DNA from: Leptodontidium sp. MPI-SDFR-AT-0119
Taxonomy: Eukaryota > Ascomycota > Leotiomycetes > Helotiales > Leptodontidiaceae
Length of the DNA stretch: 64,000 bases
Assembly (NCBI GenBank): GCA_020726505.1
Contig: JAHLEZ010000011.1
Coordinates: 558,001 to 622,000 of the forward strand
Direction of reading: 5' to 3'
The translations under genes and the position numbers were made by a program. Below are positions 23,949 to 36,260 of the stretch, piece after piece (position 1 is the first letter of the stretch; each line of letters opens with the position of its first letter). The notes under the pieces are model-generated. The model made no database searches. It was not told the DNA's origin and saw only the letters and a program-made list of their open reading frames with translations.

Positions 23949-25154
23949 TGCGGTTGGAGCGGATATACCATGGAGGATTGCGCGGCTTAATGTTGGAGTG
24001 TGAGGTGTAGGGGTGCTCAACGAGGCTCTCTTCTTTCTTGACGAACGCTGCCAGAGAAACTGGGGCTATTGGAGGGTGTGCATGGATTCGGAGCGAAGAC
24101 AAAGTAGCATTGTACCCCAATTAGAATCAGTGATTACGCTAGGCTTCCAGCTTGTTCATTTGAGAATTTTGGCGAAGAAACAGCAGGGAGCGGTTCAGAA
24201 GCGGATGCAGGAGATGAGGGTTGAAAGCCGATGGGTGCAATTATCATGGGCGGACTAGACGTGACCAGTGTTGCAGAGGGCATGTACTCCCCGATCCGTT
24301 GCATGCAGCTAGCTGCCAATATTCCCTCCCCACCCTGCAGCTGCAATGCGCTGGCAAAGCAGAACCAGAACAAGCACGAGGCAAATGAAGGCAACCCAGG
24401 GGCCGCAGGCAATATGCGGTCTGACCCCACCAGTTTCAACATGTCACAGAGCCTCAACTCTCTCCCCACGACGCCAAAGATAAAAGCCATATCAACACCC
24501 CCATCCCCCCCCCCTTCCCCCCAAATTTTTCGTTTCTTTTTTCTCTCAAAACTGGCCGACCTGGAAGAGAAAATGGCCAGGTGACTTCCCTCCTATGCGA
24601 AGCTAGGAGTGCTAGGAAGCTCTGAGTCTGCATATTGTATGCATGGCTCTTTCTCGCACACACATATCAATCGGGCGTGTCCTCATGCAGCAAATCGGCA
24701 ATTTTCGTCTTTCGACTAGCTTATTCACTCGTCGCCACTCGAGTAATGTCCAAGCCAGCCTTGCACGCTCTTCCCATCAGTGATCCGATAGCCAGGAGAC
24801 ATTCAAGTTTGGGAACGATGTTCAGTGGCTGCAGTAAGGGAGTACTGCAAATTCTATCTAACTGGGACGTCGTTCTATTTGCTGAAGGACGCCTCATTCG
24901 CTACAGCTATCGAATGATACTTCGATGGCTTGACAACAAGATTCCAAGTCGAGTGGTGCAACCCCTCGCAAATTCTGAATTCTTATTCGTCCAGGTCATG
25001 TATTTGTATGGTATCCTTTAATAGCTTTTAATTTGTAAGTGACCTGTTGAATGACCAAAAACAACTATACTAAGCGAGTACGCCCGAAATATTAAGATGC
25101 AAGATAAACCCAAACGAGAAGTAGAGAAGCACCTCCAGCAAAGCAGCCAAGCTC
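23949..25154. other. Intergenic, convergent 3' ends
   Basis: About 1.2 kb between the RVS167 and F-box stops. No coding frame is convincing. A C-rich run lies at 24500-24521. Confidence 0.6.
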
Positions 25155-27503
25155 TCAAAACACCTCGCCGCTGTTTTGCTTCTCCCGATCAATCCCAAAA
25201 TACAGCCCAATGCCTATGTCGCGATACATAGCACTCTCCCGCCATAACCAACCGCGATGCCCGGAACCCCCACGATCAGACGTAGCAGTGCACTCGTAGG
25301 CATTGACATTCGAGTATCCACTAGTAACATGCACCACGGGTCCGCTGATTCCAGTAGCCTCTCTGCCTTTTCCCTTGAAGTCGATGCTCACTGTCCTATG
25401 GGCTTCGCCCACGTCGACATACGCACCTCCTTCCTGCCACTCGTCCCCCTCCTGAAATCCCCCAGAACCAGAGGAAGAGTTGCAACCAGTTGCCCGACCA
25501 TTAATGTGCGGCCCTTCACCCACGCCTTTGTGTTTCTTCGATATCCCACCCCACTGCTTAACTCCAGCCAGATTGATAGAAGGATCAAACCCTACAAAGA
25601 TAAGAGCTTTTGGCTGGTCACAACCTCCCGTAACGTAGATAAAGCTTCTCTCATCAGCCGTCCCCTCCACATTTCCTAAATGGGTAGGAGGATTCATGAG
25701 CTTGTATACTGCGTCGATGTGTTCGTTTGGTTGAAGCAGGTCCTGAGCTTTGGGCCAGTATGCAATCGGTGGGACTTTATACATTTCTTCCAGCGCAACA
25801 TTGAGATCAGGATTTGGCCCGCGGATGAGCCCCGATGCATCACGAAGCGGCGGGCCGAGCTTTCGGGTTCCTGCTCGAAGCCGGAGCCGTTGCTTGCCTT
25901 GCCAATCGGCTGGGTGTGGATCATCGACAAGGTCGAGGAATGTGCTGCAAGATGTATGGTATGTGCGGATCCGAGACTTGGCTAGAGTATGTGTTGGCTG
26001 TGTCGATCCGTCATTGCCGGGATGAGTTCTTTCTGGACGTCTATCGGGCGCATTAATGTGGTGTGGATGGTCGTCCTTTCGAAGCAACCTGAGGAGCGGT
26101 ATGTTGGGGAGTTCTGAGATGTCTTGCTCGTCAGGATCTGGAGCTGCGGTACTCGAGGTACTTGCTGTGATAGCTGCTGAAGAGCTCGAATCCATGCCTG
26201 AATCCGCGGCAGCCGACGAGGATGCCTCAGCTGAAGTCGTTTGATCTGAAGAAACCGCAGAAACCCAAGACGAGGTAGTCGGGAGAACGAAGTTGGGATC
26301 TTGGGGCGAAGCGTCCGGTAAGAGGCCCAGCTCCACATCATCTTTCACAAGTTCCGGGAAGATGATATCTGTTGTATAGTAAGTCCGCTGACTTTTGCTG
26401 GATCCCAAGTACCATTCTTTTCGAGCCTCAATAATTCTAAGCTCTCCGGTCGTCTCGTCTTCATCCAGACGCAGGCTGGTCCAGCGGTCGTCGATTGGGC
26501 CTTCTTGATGCTGCCTCCTCCACATGCTTTTGTTTTCGGTCTTTTCCAACAACGCCTTACAAGGAGAGTTTAAAGGAAATCGGATACAGTGATAGAAGGA
26601 AGTCCAGTCAATCTCCTCCACTTCGAAGGATGTTTGATTGGAAAGCGCATAAAAAGAGTCCTTGTACAATTCAAAGCAGATTGTTGAACCAATTTCCGAA
26701 CCTACCATATCTGGCAAATGTACCTTGTGATCGTACCACTTCCTCGTCTTGTATTCGTAGCCGTAGATGACCCATTTCTTGTAGCCATCGGTTCCAAGTT
26801 CCGAATGCGTTCCGTAGTATAAGTGTCGTGAATTATGGCGCACAAATATCTTGTCTGTTGATTCCAATTCATGCGTCACCAGAATCCTCTTACTCTTGAT
26901 ATGAAAAGCAATCAACCACGCGGGCGAATCCTCTTCAGAAGCATCGTATAGGCATGATAGTATACCATCCGAATAATAAAGACATTTAAAGGTGCCAGTA
27001 CTGTTGTCGCCAATGTTTGAAAGTGCTTCGGTCAGCAGTCCAGGTATGCTGACTACCAACTCCTCTTGAGCTGAACGGTGTAGATCCAAAATCCGTACTC
27101 GGTCATCAAGTGTGTAGCACAAAATTCCCTTGCGGTAGATGTATGCATCGCAGAAACCAATAGTCACTACAGTAAAAGGATAGGCGGTGGCAAGAGCATC
27201 ACGCCTCTTTGCTGCAATTCGGAGAGCGCGGGCATTGCCACCGCCATTCTTCACCGCTGTGCGTGCCTCATTGGAAAATTTGATTTTATTCTAGCCTGGT
27301 CAGCGGCTGAACTCTCGTGTCTTGCCGATTACGCGCGCATGAATCGCAGCTCTCACCTGAACGAATGATTTACATATCCGCTCCTCTGTAAGAAGGAAGA
27401 GAAAGTCTTTACTTGCTCGTCCAAGACTGAAAATATCGTCGAAACTGAGGTTATCTGCGACGTTTGCTAGTACTTCGTAGGGTAAATTTGTCAAGCCACA
27501 CAT
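25155..27503 (-). CDS. F-box protein, fungal family with large C-terminal domain (760 aa)
   Basis: Probable substrate-recognition subunit of an SCF ubiquitin ligase. Exon 1 (27503-27357) carries the F-box at residues about 4-45 (LTNLPYEVLANVADNLSFDD). Exon 2 (27290-25155) follows after a 66-nt phase-0 intron; the junction reads KSFVQ-NKIKFSNEART. Residues about 75-300 resemble the repeat region common to fungal F-box proteins (FCDAYIYRKGILCYTLDDRV; RILDLHRSAQEELVVSIPGL). Residues about 360-440 are a Ser/Ala/Thr-rich disordered stretch. The C-terminal 200 residues include a Gly/Ser run and finish with an HRGWLWRESAMYRD segment. Its target is unknown. Such genes belong to large, variable families in filamentous ascomycetes. 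Confidence 0.85.
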
Positions 27504-29469
27504 TAGATCCCGAGACAGCAGGATCTGATACTTCTAGATTTTGTGAAGGATATCAGCTATGAACCGCCAGATGCTGAACACAAAAAGGCTGACACGACAA
27601 GCGATATCATGGAGCATTATATGACTTACCTTTTCTGACGCTGTGGTAGGATAGCTGGCTCATTGGTCGAGGGGGTTGGGAAGAGCGAGGCGAACGTAGT
27701 GACAGACATTCTGGGAAGGGCTTGCATGTTGCAAAGCGTCGCTTATATTTGAATTACAATAGTCAGAGCCTCGTCTGAGGATTTTGAGCCTCATTTTTTT
27801 CGCGGTGAGTGACCGGGTGGACGAGTTTCGAACCCAGTTCCACTGCGGGAATGCAATGACCATGAGGGAATTTCCTAGCGCAGGGGGAATATATTGAATT
27901 TTGGAGCTACACCTACTTAGGAACTAACTTTAAGTCTTTGAGCACTCACCGGGGCTGACAATGCGCCACCTTGATGGCCCCACACCAAATCCCAAGCGGA
28001 GCCGCACGACAGGTGGTCTCACCGCTGCTGCTCGGCCCCCCGCAGACTGACAAAAGTTCCAACGTCCATAAAACGACAGATCATAAGAACCCAGTTTCCT
28101 ACAACCCAGTCAAACATGTCTGTGTCTAGCCATTATGCTTCTCATGACAGCACCTTGTGATAGAGGAAGAGCAAACGTGGCGCGCTTTTCGTGTTGTGCA
28201 AGGGTGTGCATATTACCAACGAAGCACAGCCTCGCCGCCCTTCTCAAACCAACTCATGCGTCCGAGCCTTGCAAGCAGAGCCTCCTGGTCAGTTTATCGA
28301 GGGATGGAGGGGTCCCCCAGTTTTCTGTCAATGTGGCATTTCCTCCAAGCCACGCCAGAGTATATATTTTGATGCCCAACAAAAGACTGAAATCATATAT
28401 CATATTCACATTCTATTTAAGCAGTCGTCTCACTGAACATGCGTGTTCGCTGCTGCCCCCCTGCATCGGCCAACTACCCTTCAAGGCGAGAATCTCGGAG
28501 TAACAACTCCATCAGGGGTATCGAGGCTCATGCCAGTTGACTTCCCCAGCAGGCTTAAGGACAGAAAGTAAGGAAGGTGACCAACAAACCATGTGGAAAG
28601 TCAATACACCTGGGGAAGTGACGGGAACCATCCGAACCAAGCAGCTTTCCCTTTCAAAGCCATTTTCGGTCGAAAGAAATCTAGACCTCAACAACTGCAG
28701 CACAAAGTCAGTTTAGACTCTCAAAAAGACACATGAAAAGACACATGAATACGAGGATCGCCCGACTCAATAGTAAAGCATCAAGCCCTCCGCATCTCAG
28801 CTATGAGAATGACCGGCCTATGACAACCAGTTCGATAACACAAGTGTCTCTGACACAGACAGCCTGTCTGAGACAGCCTGTCGACACCAGCAACGCGACG
28901 ATGAGCCAGATACGGCCAGAGATCCGATTCCGACGACGATAACATCTCTAACGCCGACGTACGACACTCACCTGAACACGGCATCGCGGCATCAACCGAT
29001 CTCAATGTTCGTACAGTATTTCTTTGTCTGTCACATGACCTTGGCGGACTTCTACTCGGGGAGACAACAATGCCGTTCCATACATAACGATCATCGAGTA
29101 TTGCTATTTTCTATTTAACATACCTTTCCCTTATCACCCCTTTTGACACTTCTATATCTTTAGATACGTGATATCTTTAAAATTGAGTAGTTTGTCATTT
29201 TCTAGCCTAACAAGAAACCCTATACGTCACTCTCCTATTGGGTAGTTTTGGGGTCGTTTCCCTCCACTTGATGTCTGCCAAAGAGGCTTTTACTAGCAAA
29301 ATAGGTGGTGATCTTCTGGCTCACTAGGTTGAAACTTTACTCTTTGTTCTTGGTACTGAGCTTCATCCATGTTGATTTCTTTCGGTACGAGTGGCATTGG
29401 CATATATCAGGTACAGTAACATATTCCCCCAAAACACTAATGTATACACCGAGACTATAACCCGCTATC
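27504..29469. other. 2 kb intergenic region, no gene assigned
   Basis: Several frames of 60-120 codons occur on both strands, but none has protein-like composition or conserved motifs. A short tandem duplication (AAAAGACACATG twice) lies at about 28724-28747. Part must serve as promoter for the F-box gene. Confidence 0.5.
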
Positions 29470-30769
29470 CTACAACCTTTCATCTCTAACATTATAAGCA
29501 ATCAATGTCTGCCCAAGACCAAAGCTCTGCAAATTGAAAATGCGGTACACGGTTAAAAACGCCGTCGAAACAATCTCGTTAAACCAGAGACGCCAGGGAC
29601 CAGTCTTCCTGCGCGACACACCGTTCTGCTTTGCGGTTTTGTACACCTCGTCCGTCCTTGGCCTTCGCTTTTCGTCATACCTCTGAAAGATTTCGCTTAA
29701 TCCAAGCGAAGTCTGGTCAAGTAGACGAGAGAAGAATACGACATCCTCAAGTGCCATGGAGACACCTTGGCCAGCATGAGGCGACATTGCATGGGCTGCA
29801 TCTCCTAATAGCAGACACCGTCCCTTGTACCACACACCACCCAGAGGAAGGGTCCATATAGGACAGAATTTGAGTGCCTTGCTTTTGTCGACAAAGCTCC
29901 TCAGCACATCTCCCCATTCACCTTTGACATTGTTCGCGGCATTGCGTATAATGGGCTTGAAATCACTAAGAGTCCCGTCCTCCTCTACTGCTGAAACAGA
30001 GGCAGGAAATTCAGAGGAGAAAAACCAGTAGTTGACATCTCTCTGTGCTGTGCAGCACATGACGGCAAAGAATCCATCGGTTGTGAAAGTTGCATGAATC
30101 TGTCTGTCAAGTCCGACCGGCGTTGGGTGTTCAGATGTTGGAACGAGGGAAAAGATGTCTGCTATCCCCGAGTATTCTGGTTGAATTGTGGGGTCTACAT
30201 ACGACTTTCGAACGGCGGACCGAAGGCCATCGCAACCGAGCAGAAAGTCGGCGGTATCTGCCGTCCCGTCTGAGAAGGTTGCCGTGACTTGCTGGTCTCC
30301 TTCCGTGATTTTCGTAAGGGTCTTGTTGTAATAAACCTCGATGCCTGCCCTTTGAGCCGCGCCACAGAGCACTTCTAATAGATCGACCCTCCTGATCTCC
30401 AACTGCCCACATCCTGTCCGCTTCTTGCTCCAAGACACCAAATCAAGCTCACCCATTACAGACCCTTGAACAGAATGTAGCACAACGCCGGTACCACTTG
30501 ACCCACGTGCTACAAGCTCATCATACAGGCCCAAGTCCTTCAAGATTCGTAAGCCGTTCGGCTGGAGTCCAATTGAACCTCCGATGGTAGTTGGCTCTGG
30601 GTAAGCGTCGTATACCACAGGTGTTAAATTATTACTTTTCTTCAAAAGCAATGCTGCCGAAAGTCCAGTTGGACCACCACCAATAATGATCGTCTCAAAT
30701 GCACAGTCAGACTATTTAAAAAGACTGAAACGTAGAGTTAAGAGTCCGTACCTTGTTGAATTGGCCCAT
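29470..30769 (-). CDS. FAD-dependent monooxygenase (aromatic hydroxylase-like)
   Basis: Flavoprotein monooxygenase of the group A (PHBH/TetX-like) fold, 419 aa, inserting oxygen from O2 with NAD(P)H; the substrate is unknown. Exon 1 is 18 nt (30769-30752, MGQFNK) and a 40-nt intron leads to exon 2 (30711-29470), giving MGQFNKSDCAFETIIIGGGP. Motifs: Rossmann GGGPTGLSAA near residue 17, an arginine for FAD/substrate in LEIRRVDLLEVL, the DG motif GCDGLRSAVRKSY, and the second FAD motif LLLGDAAHAMSPHAGQG. The C-terminal segment (WLRFNEI-like, LTVYRIFNLQ) may be membrane-associated. Length and motifs are complete. It is divergent from an MFS gene across an 838-bp gap, suggesting a shared detoxification or catabolic task. 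The 40-nt intron is unusually short, so the first six residues are less certain. Confidence 0.9.
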
Positions 30770-31607
30770 CTTAGGGGGCAAATGTCAAGTAAACAATGTC
30801 GATGGGTAAGCGAGGTAAATTGTTCAATCATGCACAGCGTTGAAGCCTTGAAAGTGATGATGACCAGGCTTCCGTAGGCTTATGGATCGTGTTTAAATAC
30901 CTGACAAGGAGATGAGGGTTGATGATAAATTCGAGATGGTTGTCCAGGTGCTGTACTTCAGACAACCCGAATTCGGTTTTCGGGTTTTCGGGGCTCGGTG
31001 GTCAGTGAGCCTCAGCATGATGAGCGCTATGGATTCCCTATTCCCCATTTGTTCCCATCCATACCTACTCGGTACACTGCTTCAATATCACTTAATTTTG
31101 GCGCTCACGTAAATTGCTTCCCTAGATGTTCCTTCCGGAGTATTGACAAGTACGGCTATTGCGGAGTTCGGGTTGAGATTGGAGCTGCACTAGCGAATTC
31201 CATGTACGGAGTAAAGCCGCATTTCCGCAGCATCCGCTCTCCTCAGGAACGAAGTGAATTGTCCGTTTTGAGCATCAGTATCAGTATCAGTATTCTATAC
31301 GGAGGCATCTTTAGCCTTTCGCTTTCCGCCCTTGCGCGATGCCGTGGCTTTAGAATTCACGATTCCCAGTTCAACGAAAAGTCGACTTTTACCTGAGAAT
31401 TTTTCCGGTATACTCCGAGTCTCGGTCCATCCTTGCTACTTGGTCCACATATACTTATATACTCTGTAAGCTCTTCCAGCCGGACGGCTTTCTACGATAA
31501 TATATTTAGCAAGACGCAAAGGTTGAACATTCTTGCGTCCATGAATTGCCCCAAAACAAGCAACTGTTCTGTTCTGTTGTCACTGCTCTCCTGCTGCGTT
31601 TGCTGTT
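30770..31607. promoter_or_regulatory. Divergent promoter region, monooxygenase / MFS
   Basis: 838 bp separate the starts of two divergent accessory genes. A small direct repeat (ATCAGT three times) lies at 31274-31291. No specific regulator site is assigned. Confidence 0.4.
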
Positions 31608-33614
31608 ATGACACCCACTGAAAAAGTGGGGGTTTCGCTTGCCACCCCAAAAGCTGTCAACACCAATTCATTCCTTTCAGTTTCTACAACTGTGCAGAAA
31701 GAAAAGGTAGAGGACAATGAGCTAGCTGTATCTGCTGGGTCTGCTGGTGCGAACCCGACACAAGTTTCAGCGCGGGGTTGGGATGCAGGCGACCATGACG
31801 ACAATAACAATGCTGGTTCAGTCGAAGCCAATGTTGAACTCACCCTTTCGAAAGGCCGTTGCATCGCCTTGGTCGTTACTTTAACAGGCGCTTCATTCCT
31901 GAATGTGAGTGCTTCTGAGATTCTCCCGATTTTACCGAGTCGACTTCCGGTGGTGTCAGTTTCTTCTGAGCTGAGCTGACAATAGTTGCATCTCCCCAGA
32001 CCCTCTCTGGCCAGGCTGTTGTCATCATCCTGCCCCATATAAGTCATGAACTTGATATCCCCGATACCCGCCAGCAATGGATTGTATCGTCGTATGTCCT
32101 GGCCTTTGGCTGCCTCCTGCTTCTTTGGGGCCGCATCGCCGATATCTACGGAAAGCGCCTCATCTTCATCTTCGGGTCTATCTGGGTCACAATCTGCTGT
32201 ATTGTGAACCCCTTCCTGCCTTCTGAGATTCCTTTTGATGTCTTTCGGGGTCTGCATGGGCTTGTGAGTTTCTCATCCTATAAGTGTCCTGTGAGGCTTG
32301 TCTACTAACTGGGGTGTCCATTTAGGGAGCCGCCGCAAACATTCCTACTGCTATTGGAATACTTGGTACTACGTTTCCGCCTGGAAAAGCTAAGAATTAC
32401 GCCTTTAGTGCATACGGTAGGTTTTATTTTTCAAGTCGTGGGCAACGCAAGCTAACTTCCTACATAGCCGCTGGTGCCCCTCTTGGGAGCGTCTTCGGCA
32501 ATATCATCTCTGGTCTTATAGTCGAATGGGCGAGCTGGAAATGGGTCTTTGGCGCTCTCGCCATCATGGCAGGAATCATCTCTGTTGCTGGCATGCTCTT
32601 CATCCCTGCCCCCCCGACGATGTCAGCAGCTGAGGGACTTCTGAGATCCAAAATGGCTGCTGTTGACTGGATAGGCGCCGCTCTTATCACTATCGGCTTG
32701 TTAACCCTCATGTTCGCTCTTACTGAGGGCAATATTGTTGGCTGGAAGACTGCATGGGTTCCTACTCTTATTGTTATATCCATTCTCGTCATTATCTGCT
32801 TCGGCTTCTGGCAGCACTACCTGGAGACCAGGACCACACGCCCACCTCTGGTTAAGATCTCGATCTTCCGTAACTGGCGCTTCAGTGCTGTTATGGCTAT
32901 TATGTGTCTCTTCTTCGGCGCATTTAACAACTATCTCATCTTCGCTACATACTACTTCCAGGACTACCAAGGTCTGTCCCCTTACAAACGATGCTACGGT
33001 TCATCCCCACAGGAGTTAGCGGTGTTGCTATCGCTTTTATTGTGGCCAATTTACTGAGTCGCATCCCGACCTTCTTCATTTTGGCCCTTGGCCATGTCTG
33101 TGTCTGCATCGCCTTATTGCTCTATGCCGTACCTATTCCACCGTCCACATCTTACTTCGCCTGGGGGCTGCCTGCCATGGTCCTCTCGGTTATGGGCGCG
33201 GACACAGCCTGGCCATGCCTAACGCTATTCACCTCCCGCTCGCTACCGCAGGAAGACCAGGCAGTTGGCGGTGCTCTCATTAACTCTGCGGGCATGTTTG
33301 GTCGGGCCATTGCCCTCGCTATCGCTACAGCGGTGCAGTCCTCGACGATGGCCTCCGCACGAGACGTCAATCTCAAAGACGTCGGGCCAGTGAAGCCCTG
33401 GGACGGACCGTCACTCAAGGGTCTCCGCGCTGCCAGCTGGGTAAGCTTTGGTATTGCTGTTCTCGCCTTAATTCTAGTAGTATTGACATTCCGGAGCATG
33501 GAAATTATTGGAAAGAAGCCTATTCAGCAAGACCCGCCAAGTGATGCAGTGAACATGGAGGCGAGAGACGATGGCGAGAGACGATGGCGAGAGACGATGT
33601 CGAGAGGTGATTGA
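31608..33614 (+). pseudogene. MFS drug:H+ antiporter (DHA2 type) with a frameshift
   Basis: Multi-spanning plasma-membrane efflux pump of the 14-helix DHA2 type. Exons 31608-31904, 32000-32263, 32326-32416 and 32468 onward have clean phases (introns 95, 62, 51 nt). They give a polar N-terminus, then TLSGQAVVIILPHISHELD, the loop RIADIYGKRL (MFS motif A position) and many hydrophobic helices. At about 32978-32982 the frame shifts. Upstream reads YYFQDYQGLSP and the sequence resumes one base out of phase as LQTMLRFIPTG, a stretch normally continuous in this family. One C missing from the CCCC run explains it. Splicing out GTCTGT...CACAG (32972-33012, 41 nt) would restore the frame but delete about 13 conserved residues. 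So this is either a recent pseudogene, an assembly error, or an odd intron. Downstream sequence to 33614 is otherwise intact. Confidence 0.8.
33560..33598 (+). repeat. 13-bp tandem repeat, three copies, in the 3' coding end
   Basis: GGCGAGAGACGAT is repeated exactly three times, followed by a partial degenerate copy. Because 13 is not a multiple of three, each copy is read in a different frame, making the cytoplasmic tail ARDDGERRWRETMSRGD of the MFS protein. Confidence 0.9.
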
Positions 33615-34282
33615 GAACTGAAACAATGGGCATTGTAGAGGGTAGGGAGATTAGATGCTGTTTACATACTCGATTCTCTAAGGTATATAGTATCATTAGA
33701 CTCACTCTACTAGCCTCCAGGCTTCCAAACTTCGCAGCGATATAACGAAGTAAGCCTGCTTAATCCCAGCCAATACCAATCTTCAGCTCGGCTAACGCTT
33801 CTGATCGCGATATCTTCAACGTGTTTTATCTCTATACACTTGTACCATCATCAAGCAGCCAGTCGCACCTTATTTTCAACGACATCATGATAATTCAAAG
33901 TGTTTCTCTTCCTTGTCTCCAGATATGTTTTTATGAAAGCGGGTCAAATGAAGTAAGGATCGAGCTAAACGAGACGGCGCAACTACTCCGGCAGGGCCTC
34001 GGGATCCGTGCAGCCGTGGACGGTAAAATTCCCGACGCTACTGAATTCATCTGTTGATTAAAGTCTTCAACTCTACAAAGAAATACACAGAGTTTCTTCA
34101 GTCCTATACTCGGGTATCCTTTTCTTGCTTGTATACACGCCAATGGAGTTTAAGTCTAACGGCTAATCCAACGAAACTACTCACCCAGTTTCAAAATTTC
34201 GGTATATTCAATCCGCTTCCCACTTCTTTGTTGATAGAGCCTCATACTCGGAGTTGCCTCCCACCCACCTTTGGCATCGTAA
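33615..34282. other. Intergenic, upstream of second MFS gene
   Basis: 668 bp between two tandem MFS genes, AT-rich in its centre. No coding signal. It should contain the promoter of the second transporter. Confidence 0.5.
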
Positions 34283-36078
34283 ATGCAGCGAGTGAAGGAT
34301 TTCCTCTCCGGAGCGAGAGTGGATGCCACTTCTTCCCCGCCATATCTTTTGTCAGTACGATCTTCGAAAACGTTCATTCTGGTTACGATTTGTATCGCTG
34401 TCTTCACCGATGTGTTCCTGTATGGAATCATTGTCCCGGTCATCCCATTTACGCTTGCATCACGAGCTTCAGTACCGCAATCTTCAGTTCAATCTTATGT
34501 TTCTATTCTCCTGGCTGTCTACGGAGCTGCGTTGTTAGTTGCGTCTCCTCTTGCAGGATGGTACGCGGATAAGTCATCGTCGAGGCGGTTGCCGCTACTG
34601 ATAGGGTTGCTTGCATTGGCTGGTGCGACAATTATGTTGTGTAAGTATTTAGAGCGCACTTTTGCAACTTCTGCGTACCCTGAGCTCTACCAGCGACATG
34701 GTTTACATTATTCTTAAAATGTCCCCGATCAAATTACTAACTCCACCGTTAACCAGGTCTAGCCCGTACTGTTGCTTTGCTCATTGTCGGGCGTATCTTG
34801 CAGGGCCTTAGTGCTGCTATTGTGTGGACCGTTGGCCAAGCCCTACTTGTAGACACTGTAGGCCAGAAAGATATTGGGCAAATCTTAGGCTATGTTAGCA
34901 TCAGTATGAGTGTTGGTATTTTGCTCGCCCCGCTACTGGGTGGCATTGTGTATGAGAGATCTGGGTACTACCCGGTCTTCTATATGGCGTTTGGTCTCAT
35001 CGCCTTGGATATACTGCTCCGGATGGTGTTGATCGAGAAGAAAATTGCGCGGCAGTGGCTGAAAGACGAAATTGTCGACTCGGGTGTGGTTTCTAGACCC
35101 GAAGGAGTGTTCCGGGACACTAAAAAGCTCGGAGCGCACGCATCAAGGCATCAGCAAGAGTCTCAGTACGCCAAGAATTTAGGGGAGGACAAGCTGCGGT
35201 TATCGACTGCCGGCGCTATTGGAGAGGAAACGAAGTCAGGGGAGACAAGTCCCGAGGATATTGAGCATGTGGCTTCAGGGGGGGCACTTCCCGATGATCG
35301 AAAGATCCCTGAGGCCGCCCAAAGTACACCCACACCTTATCGAAAGCCAACGAAATGGCCACCCGTGCTCACCCTACTGAAGTCTCGGCGGCTCTTGACT
35401 GCCCTATGGGGGTGGATAGTTCAGGGCTCGCAAGTGACCGCGTTTGATTCGGTCATACCGCTTTACGTAGAGCGTACTTTTGGTTGGAACTCGACAGGCG
35501 CAGGACTCATATTCCTAGCTATCATGATTCCAGGCTTCGCAGCACCACTCGTTGGCTGGGCTTCCGACAAGTATGGGCCTCGATGGTTAACAGTCATCGG
35601 GTTCATGCTGGCAGTCCCGTTCTGGGTGCTGTTGCGTCTTGTAACACATGACAGCCTCGGACAGAAAGTGCTCCTTTGTGCACTGCTATTTCTAATTGGT
35701 ATCACGTTGACACTGGTGAACGCTCCACTGATGGCTGAAATAACCTATGTCGTGGAGGCTAAGGAGAGGGAAAGCCCTGGACGATTTGGTCCTAGTGGCG
35801 CTTATGCCCAGGCCTATGGACTTTTCGTCACCGCATTTGCTGCAGGCTCATTAATAGGGCCGCTTTGGTCCGGTTATGTCGTTGAATCTGCAGGCTGGGG
35901 AACAATGGCTTGGTCACTGGGGCTCTTTGGCGTGTCTGGGGCTATCCCGTGTCTGATATGGACTGGGGGCTTGATCACAGAGGTCAATGCCAAGAGTGGT
36001 GAAGAGCGAGCGATTGGGAAAGTAGCTCTGGGAAGGATGGGGGATGCGGCTCCACGGCTTGAAGGTAACGTTGTGTGA
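34283..36078 (+). CDS. MFS transporter, 12-helix DHA1/vesicular-amine-like (559 aa)
   Basis: Proton-coupled efflux permease in the plasma or vacuolar membrane; the substrate is unknown. Two exons, 34283-34640 and 34757-36078, join in phase 1 across a 116-nt intron to read MLCLARTVALLIVGRILQGL. Helix 1 is FILVTICIAVFTDVFLYGII. Motif A lies in the 2-3 loop (GWYADKSSSRRLP). The antiporter motif region GRILQGLSAAIVWTVGQALL is in helix 5. A long polar central loop (about residues 215-305, Glu/Ser/Thr-rich) separates the two six-helix halves. The second half has the repeat of motif A (GWASDKYGPRW) and a final helix before a short basic tail. The gene is intact, unlike the tandem DHA2 gene upstream. 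Confidence 0.93.
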
Positions 36079-36260
36079 TGTAAGACTTGGATAAGAAAGA
36101 ATCCCAACCATTAGGCTACAGGTTGCAAGGCAAATGTTAGCGGGAGAATGCCTAAGTTGGACGAGTACATACACATAGCAATGATTCGTTGAGCATAATT
36201 AATCACATGCCAAATTTCACTTGATTAGAGGATAGTTATTGTTACATTACTCTGATTGGG

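Noticed and set aside
28135..28503. 122-codon open frame on the + strand
   Set aside because: No protein-like pattern, no conserved motif, several rare residues in clusters and overlapping frames of similar length. Treated as chance.
34054..34572. 172-codon frame overlapping the start of the DHA1 transporter
   Set aside because: It is an out-of-frame shadow of the first transporter exon, which has clear membrane helices and a matching splice junction.
29470..36078. Secondary-metabolite biosynthetic cluster
   Set aside because: No polyketide synthase, NRPS, terpene cyclase, DMATS or RiPP precursor is present anywhere in the window. Only tailoring and transport genes are seen.
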